The notes below the pieces were generated by a model. It was given only the letters and a program-made list of their open reading frames with translations. It searched no databases and was not told where the DNA came from. From Methanobacterium sp. (GTDB lineage: Archaea > Methanobacteriota > Methanobacteria > Methanobacteriales > Methanobacteriaceae): DNA of 9,350 nt. The stretch lies in NCBI GenBank assembly GCA_003151535.1, contig PLXT01000087.1, positions 22,657 to 32,006 on the forward strand, given 5' to 3'. A program made the position numbers and the translations under genes. Positions 6,828 through 9,350 of this stretch are shown here, in pieces (positions within the stretch are counted from its first letter, which is position 1; each line of letters opens with the position of its first letter).

Positions 6828-7835
6828 TTATTTTTTCTTTAGAATACCGAGGTCTAGGGTCAGATTTTTCATTTCTTCGAGTATTCCTTTTGCATAATAT
6901 GAACTGAAGATTATACCTAGTATACTTACTGCCCAAAATGAAACTAATCTATCTGTAATAGCTATACTTCCTGCTAAAGCTCCGGGAACTCCAAAAATAA
7001 TAAAAAGTCCCGTGAGAGATAATTCAAATGATCCTATTCCTCCTGGAAGTAAAGAGACTATGCTTATGATATCTGCTAGGAGTAGGATTATTATGACTGA
7101 TACAAAGTTTATTTCCACATTAAACGCGTAGAGTACCACATAAAGTCTTAAACACTCTAGAAGCCAAGAAATCATAGCTAAAACACTTACATAGCTCAAG
7201 TTTATACTTGATGTGAACGCATTGGTATATCCAGTCATACCTTTTAACCCTTCAGTGAACTTTAAATAAATATTTTCGAGTATGTCCTCGTTAATATGGA
7301 GTTTTGATAGGTAACTATGGATCTTTTTATATATTTTGATGCTCGCATCTTCTTTCCAATTAATAAAATAGATTATTAAAACACCTATTAATGATAATGA
7401 AGCACCTAAAATAGCTAAATATCTAATTTTTTCAATTAATATTGCCGATAAAAGTAGTAATATACCTACAATGAATAGATCGAAGAATCTTTCTGTTAAT
7501 CCTGCAGATAATCCTTCGTGTAAAGTTATTTTATTTAGTTTTTTACCAGCAAGCGCATTCATTACTTCACCTGCTGTTCGCAATGGAGAGAAATTCCCAG
7601 CGAAGAGTCCAATTGTCTTAACAATGTAATTATTTTTAAATTCAAATGGTTTATTAATGATAAATCCCCATCTAATAGATTTAACACCAACAGAAAGAAG
7701 ATGGATAAACAATGCCACGATGATCCATTCTAAACTTGCAGTTTTAAAGGAATTTACAATGTTATTAGGCCCTATCGCTAATATTACCAATACAATTAAT
7801 GATAAACTTATAATAATTAGATAAAATTGTTTCAA
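6828..7835 (-). CDS. Flippase-like / lysylphosphatidylglycerol synthase TM-region family protein (UPF0104)
   Basis: This is a multi-pass membrane protein of the family that includes the flippase-like domain of MprF and archaeal TIGR00374/UPF0104 proteins. By family it may move lipids or lipid-linked precursors across the membrane; its substrate is unknown. It has 335 residues and about eight hydrophobic helices (near 4-21, 36-52, 72-84, 113-133, 139-158, 212-237, 243-262 and 270-315). Family signatures are FAGNFSPLRTAGEVMNAL (78-95), GLTERFFDL (112-120) and SLLPGGIGSFELSLTGLF (261-278). There is no lysyltransferase domain, as usual for archaeal members. It starts at TTG 7835, well supported by AGAGGT (minus strand, 7842-7847) six bases upstream. 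Its position between two exported surface proteins suggests an envelope role, which is inference. Confidence 0.88.
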   Translation of the reverse strand: MKQFYLIIISLSLIVLVILAIGPNNIVNSFKTASLEWIIVALFIHLLSVGVKSIRWGFIINKPFEFKNNYIVKTIGLFAGNFSPLRTAGEVMNALAGKKLNKITLHEGLSAGLTERFFDLFIVGILLLLSAILIEKIRYLAILGASLSLIGVLIIYFINWKEDASIKIYKKIHSYLSKLHINEDILENIYLKFTEGLKGMTGYTNAFTSSINLSYVSVLAMISWLLECLRLYVVLYAFNVEINFVSVIIILLLADIISIVSLLPGGIGSFELSLTGLFIIFGVPGALAGSIAITDRLVSFWAVSILGIIFSSYYAKGILEEMKNLTLDLGILKKK

Positions 7836-7841
7836 AAGTTT

Positions 7842-7847
7842 ACCTCT
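7842..7847 (-). promoter_or_regulatory. Ribosome binding site deciding the TTG start of the flippase-like gene
   Basis: AGAGGT on the minus strand is followed by six bases and TTG (7835). There is no ATG at suitable distance, so the TTG start is the best supported. Confidence 0.7.
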
Positions 7848-7913
7848 ATTCCTTGACTATTTTTGGATAATAATTCCATGATTATTGTGGAACATGATTA
7901 ATAATTTTAAAAT

Positions 7914-7954
7914 AAAAAAAATTATTGAGAAAATTAAGATCGCTTATTCTTAAT
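7914..7954 (-). terminator. Stem plus T-run terminator of the pseudomurein-binding protein gene
   Basis: About 20 bases beyond the stop codon, the minus strand has a six-pair inverted repeat ATTAAG/CTTAAT (7949-7954 and 7933-7938, ten-base loop). Twelve bases beyond it comes a run of eight T (7914-7921). The T-run is probably the working part; the weak AT-rich stem may be incidental. Confidence 0.45.
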
Positions 7955-7972
7955 CTTCGTGTATTTTTCCCG

Positions 7973-8917
7973 TTAAATTTTAGCTTGGTAGAATATAGCG
8001 TTTATAATGCTAAGTATACTTCCAGAGTGGATGTAATTGTAACCGTTTTCTAACAAGTAGTGGGCTGGATTAGCTAATCCTGTGAATGATGATGGATCGT
8101 AGTTATCATCATGTGCTCTTGGTAAAAATGCTAAACCAGTTATATCTGCTGATGGTGGCCAGAAGACTGAAAATACAGTTCGAGCACCTTTCAAACCTTT
8201 ATACCATGCAGAACCCATTTCTTTAATTAGTCCGGCATCAACACCACCATATATGTCTACTATTACAGCATTACTAGGTAATTTTCCAGATGTAAGCACC
8301 GTATCATGTTTGTTCGGACCTAAACCCATATTATATGCTGTTAAACCTAATGTTCTTAAACCATTAATAATACTGTTGATTCTAGCATTATCCGTTGCTG
8401 AGTTGTGTATATTATCACTTGTAATATAAATTGGTCTATTTGCATTTCCAGTCATTTTTAAGCCTTCAGCTTTCAAAATTGCCTGAAATTGAGCTATAGG
8501 AATGTGTTTAGATCCGTAACTCACATAATTAGGTAGTCGACCGTTTGCAACAACAAAGTTCTGAGCTCTTGTAAGACCGTCCTTAACTTGAACTATTGTT
8601 AAACCATCTACTAATGGTGCAGTAGCAGCTGTTGCTTTTACTGCTGTTTTTGCAGTGGTTTGTGTAACTGTTGTTGTTTTTATTGTTGTGTTGGCAACTG
8701 CAGCTTTAACTGTTATATTTGCAGTAGCTTTTATTGTACTTGCAACTGTTAGATTTCCAGTGTTTGGTGTAGATACAGAATTTACAGTATTATTTGTTTG
8801 ATTGACTGTTGCTGCACTACTAAAATTCATATTTAAAACCAGTGCGAATCCGCATATGAATAGCACTGATAAAAGTAATTTTCGCTTAATTTTACCGCCT
8901 CCCTGTTTGATATACAT
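7973..8917 (-). CDS. Exported pseudomurein-binding repeat protein with unassigned C-terminal domain
   Basis: This is a secreted, wall-associated protein. Residue numbers here count from ATG 8917. After MYIKQGGGK comes a classic signal peptide: basic KRK, then the hydrophobic LLLSVLFICGFALVLN, with cleavage likely after FSSA (about residue 35). A Thr/Ala/Val/Asn-rich stalk with many N-x-T sequons follows (about 37-102). One pseudomurein-binding repeat spans about 106-153 (VQVKDGLTRAQNFVVANGRL, then PNYVSYGSKHIPIAQF). A C-terminal domain of about 155 residues (160-314) starts RPIYITSDNI and includes GLGPNKHDTVL, VDIYGGVDAG and FLPRAHDDNYDP; I cannot assign it. It lacks the Cys-His-Asp order of the pseudomurein endoisopeptidases PeiW/PeiP. 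The start is in doubt: a strong GGAGG (8898-8902) lies inside this reading frame, seven bases before ATT 8890, which would give MKRKLLL. The upstream region has paired palindromes. Confidence 0.8.
   Translation of the reverse strand: MYIKQGGGKIKRKLLLSVLFICGFALVLNMNFSSAATVNQTNNTVNSVSTPNTGNLTVASTIKATANITVKAAVANTTIKTTTVTQTTAKTAVKATAATAPLVDGLTIVQVKDGLTRAQNFVVANGRLPNYVSYGSKHIPIAQFQAILKAEGLKMTGNANRPIYITSDNIHNSATDNARINSIINGLRTLGLTAYNMGLGPNKHDTVLTSGKLPSNAVIVDIYGGVDAGLIKEMGSAWYKGLKGARTVFSVFWPPSADITGLAFLPRAHDDNYDPSSFTGLANPAHYLLENGYNYIHSGSILSIINAIFYQAKI
8898..8902 (-). promoter_or_regulatory. Strong SD preceding an ATT codon
   Basis: GGAGG on the minus strand is followed by CGGTAAA and then ATT AAG CGA AAA. 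It is the best SD in this part of the window, yet no ATG, GTG or TTG lies at proper spacing in the frame. It suggests initiation at ATT 8888-8890, directly ahead of the signal peptide. Confidence 0.55.
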
Positions 8918-8949
8918 CAAATAAAAAAATATTATTTGAATAAATCAAA
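8906..8949. promoter_or_regulatory. Paired TTTGA/TCAAA palindromes (operator-like)
   Basis: A perfect 6+6 palindrome TTTGAT-N4-ATCAAA occupies 8906-8921. A second, TTTGA-N5-TCAAA, occupies 8935-8949, with centres about 28.5 bp apart (close to three helical turns). Both lie just upstream of the GGAGG of the pseudomurein-binding gene and flank an AT-rich TATA-like stretch (8922-8934). This is the layout expected for a dimeric regulator, but no regulator gene is in the window. Confidence 0.45.
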
Positions 8950-8952
8950 CTT

Positions 8953-8983
8953 ATCACTTAATGATTTCATGATCACTTATAAA
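8953..8983. promoter_or_regulatory. ATCACTTA direct repeats and TATA-like TTTATAA
   Basis: ATCACTTA occurs at 8953-8960 and 8972-8979, 19 bp apart, separated by ATGATTTCATG. On the minus strand TTTATAAG (8976-8983) is a good archaeal TATA box, predicting a start near 8953-8957. The second repeat overlaps it. A leader of about 60 bases before the ATT/SD region would contain the TTTGA palindromes. Confidence 0.35.
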
Positions 8984-9350
8984 CGTTTTGGTTTATTTTC
9001 TAAAAAAGGACATCCTTAGAGCTCTTTTAATTATTTAAGGCCACTTAAACACTTATTTAAATTACTCATTATGGATAAGCTTACTCTGTTGGTATTTTTA
9101 ATAACTAAAGTCATGTAAAACTATATATCTCCATATCAGCCGTATTTATTCATTTTACAAATTAGTGTATAACTCTAAAATTGCATGAAGACAGTAAAAA
9201 TGTCTCTTATACATTAAAAAAGCGTTAATTCTATTCAATTGGAATAAAAAGAACATTAGATTAAATTGGGTATAGAGGGGGGTATGAGTCGGGAATAAAT
9301 ATTTTATATGGAATTTTTAAATCTTAATTTGAGGCTGTCTCTTAAATTTT
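8984..9350. other. Gene-free AT-rich region rich in short inverted repeats
   Basis: No open frame with an SD was found on either strand; the ATG at 9284 after a G6 run gives only four codons. The region holds AAGGACATCCTT (near 9007-9016), the palindrome TTTAAGGCCACTTAAA (9034-9049), AGACA-N7-TGTCT (9189-9205), TATTC-N5-GAATA (9232-9246), a G-rich patch GAGGGGGG (9275-9282) and an IS-like 11-mer at the right end. No tRNA, rRNA or CRISPR structure is visible. Confidence 0.55.
9331..9350. other. Possible insertion-sequence terminus at the window edge
   Basis: GAGGCTGTCTC (9331-9341) resembles the outer end of terminal inverted repeats seen in some IS elements of bacteria and archaea (IS1182-like, from memory). 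The element body would lie beyond the window. No transposase or partner repeat can be seen here, so this is only a pointer. Confidence 0.2.

Noticed and set aside
9271..9298. G-rich SD-like run followed by ATG at 9284
   Set aside because: The reading frame stops after four codons and the spacing between the G-run and the ATG is too short.

Overview
The window looks like chromosomal DNA of a methanogenic archaeon of the order Methanobacteriales, probably Methanobacterium or a close relative. Three things point there: the archaeal fibrillarin and Nop5 genes of the C/D-box RNP, an exported protein with a pseudomurein-binding repeat (pseudomurein is the wall polymer of Methanobacteriales and Methanopyrus), and an AT-rich composition with Shine-Dalgarno (SD) motifs of the GGAGG/GGTGA type. 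The genus is inference.

Layout. 1-945 (+) is the 3' part of coaBC (coenzyme A synthesis), which runs in from outside the window. 1049-1714 (-) is fibrillarin and 2074-3291 (-) is Nop5, which together form the core of the archaeal C/D sRNP that 2'-O-methylates RNA. They share a strand but lie 359 bp apart, with no gene between them. Nop5 and pyrD diverge from a promoter region of only about 43 bp. 3335-4243 (+) is pyrD and 4285-5079 (+) is pyrK, the two subunits of a class 1B dihydroorotate dehydrogenase (pyrimidine synthesis). 5197-6285 (+) is an AI-2E/PerM-family membrane protein.

The right third is an envelope-related block on the minus strand. It holds a small secreted or anchored Ig-fold (CARDB-like) protein at 6319-6747, a flippase-like eight-helix membrane protein at 6828-7835, and an exported pseudomurein-binding protein with an unassigned C-terminal domain at 7973-8917. 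The last 430 bp carry no recognisable gene but are rich in short palindromes and direct repeats. They end in an 11-mer that resembles an insertion-sequence terminus.

Most of the coding content is ordinary housekeeping. The points most worth a second look are: (i) translation starts that do not fit ATG/GTG/TTG, notably a strong SD placed in front of an ATT codon in the pseudomurein-binding gene and an SD-like motif overlapping the apparent GTG of pyrD; (ii) a paired palindrome and direct-repeat array upstream of the pseudomurein-binding gene; (iii) the unassigned C-terminal domain of that protein; (iv) the very compact nop5/pyrD divergent promoter, with a probably leaderless nop5 message. I did not find a convincing new multi-gene system.
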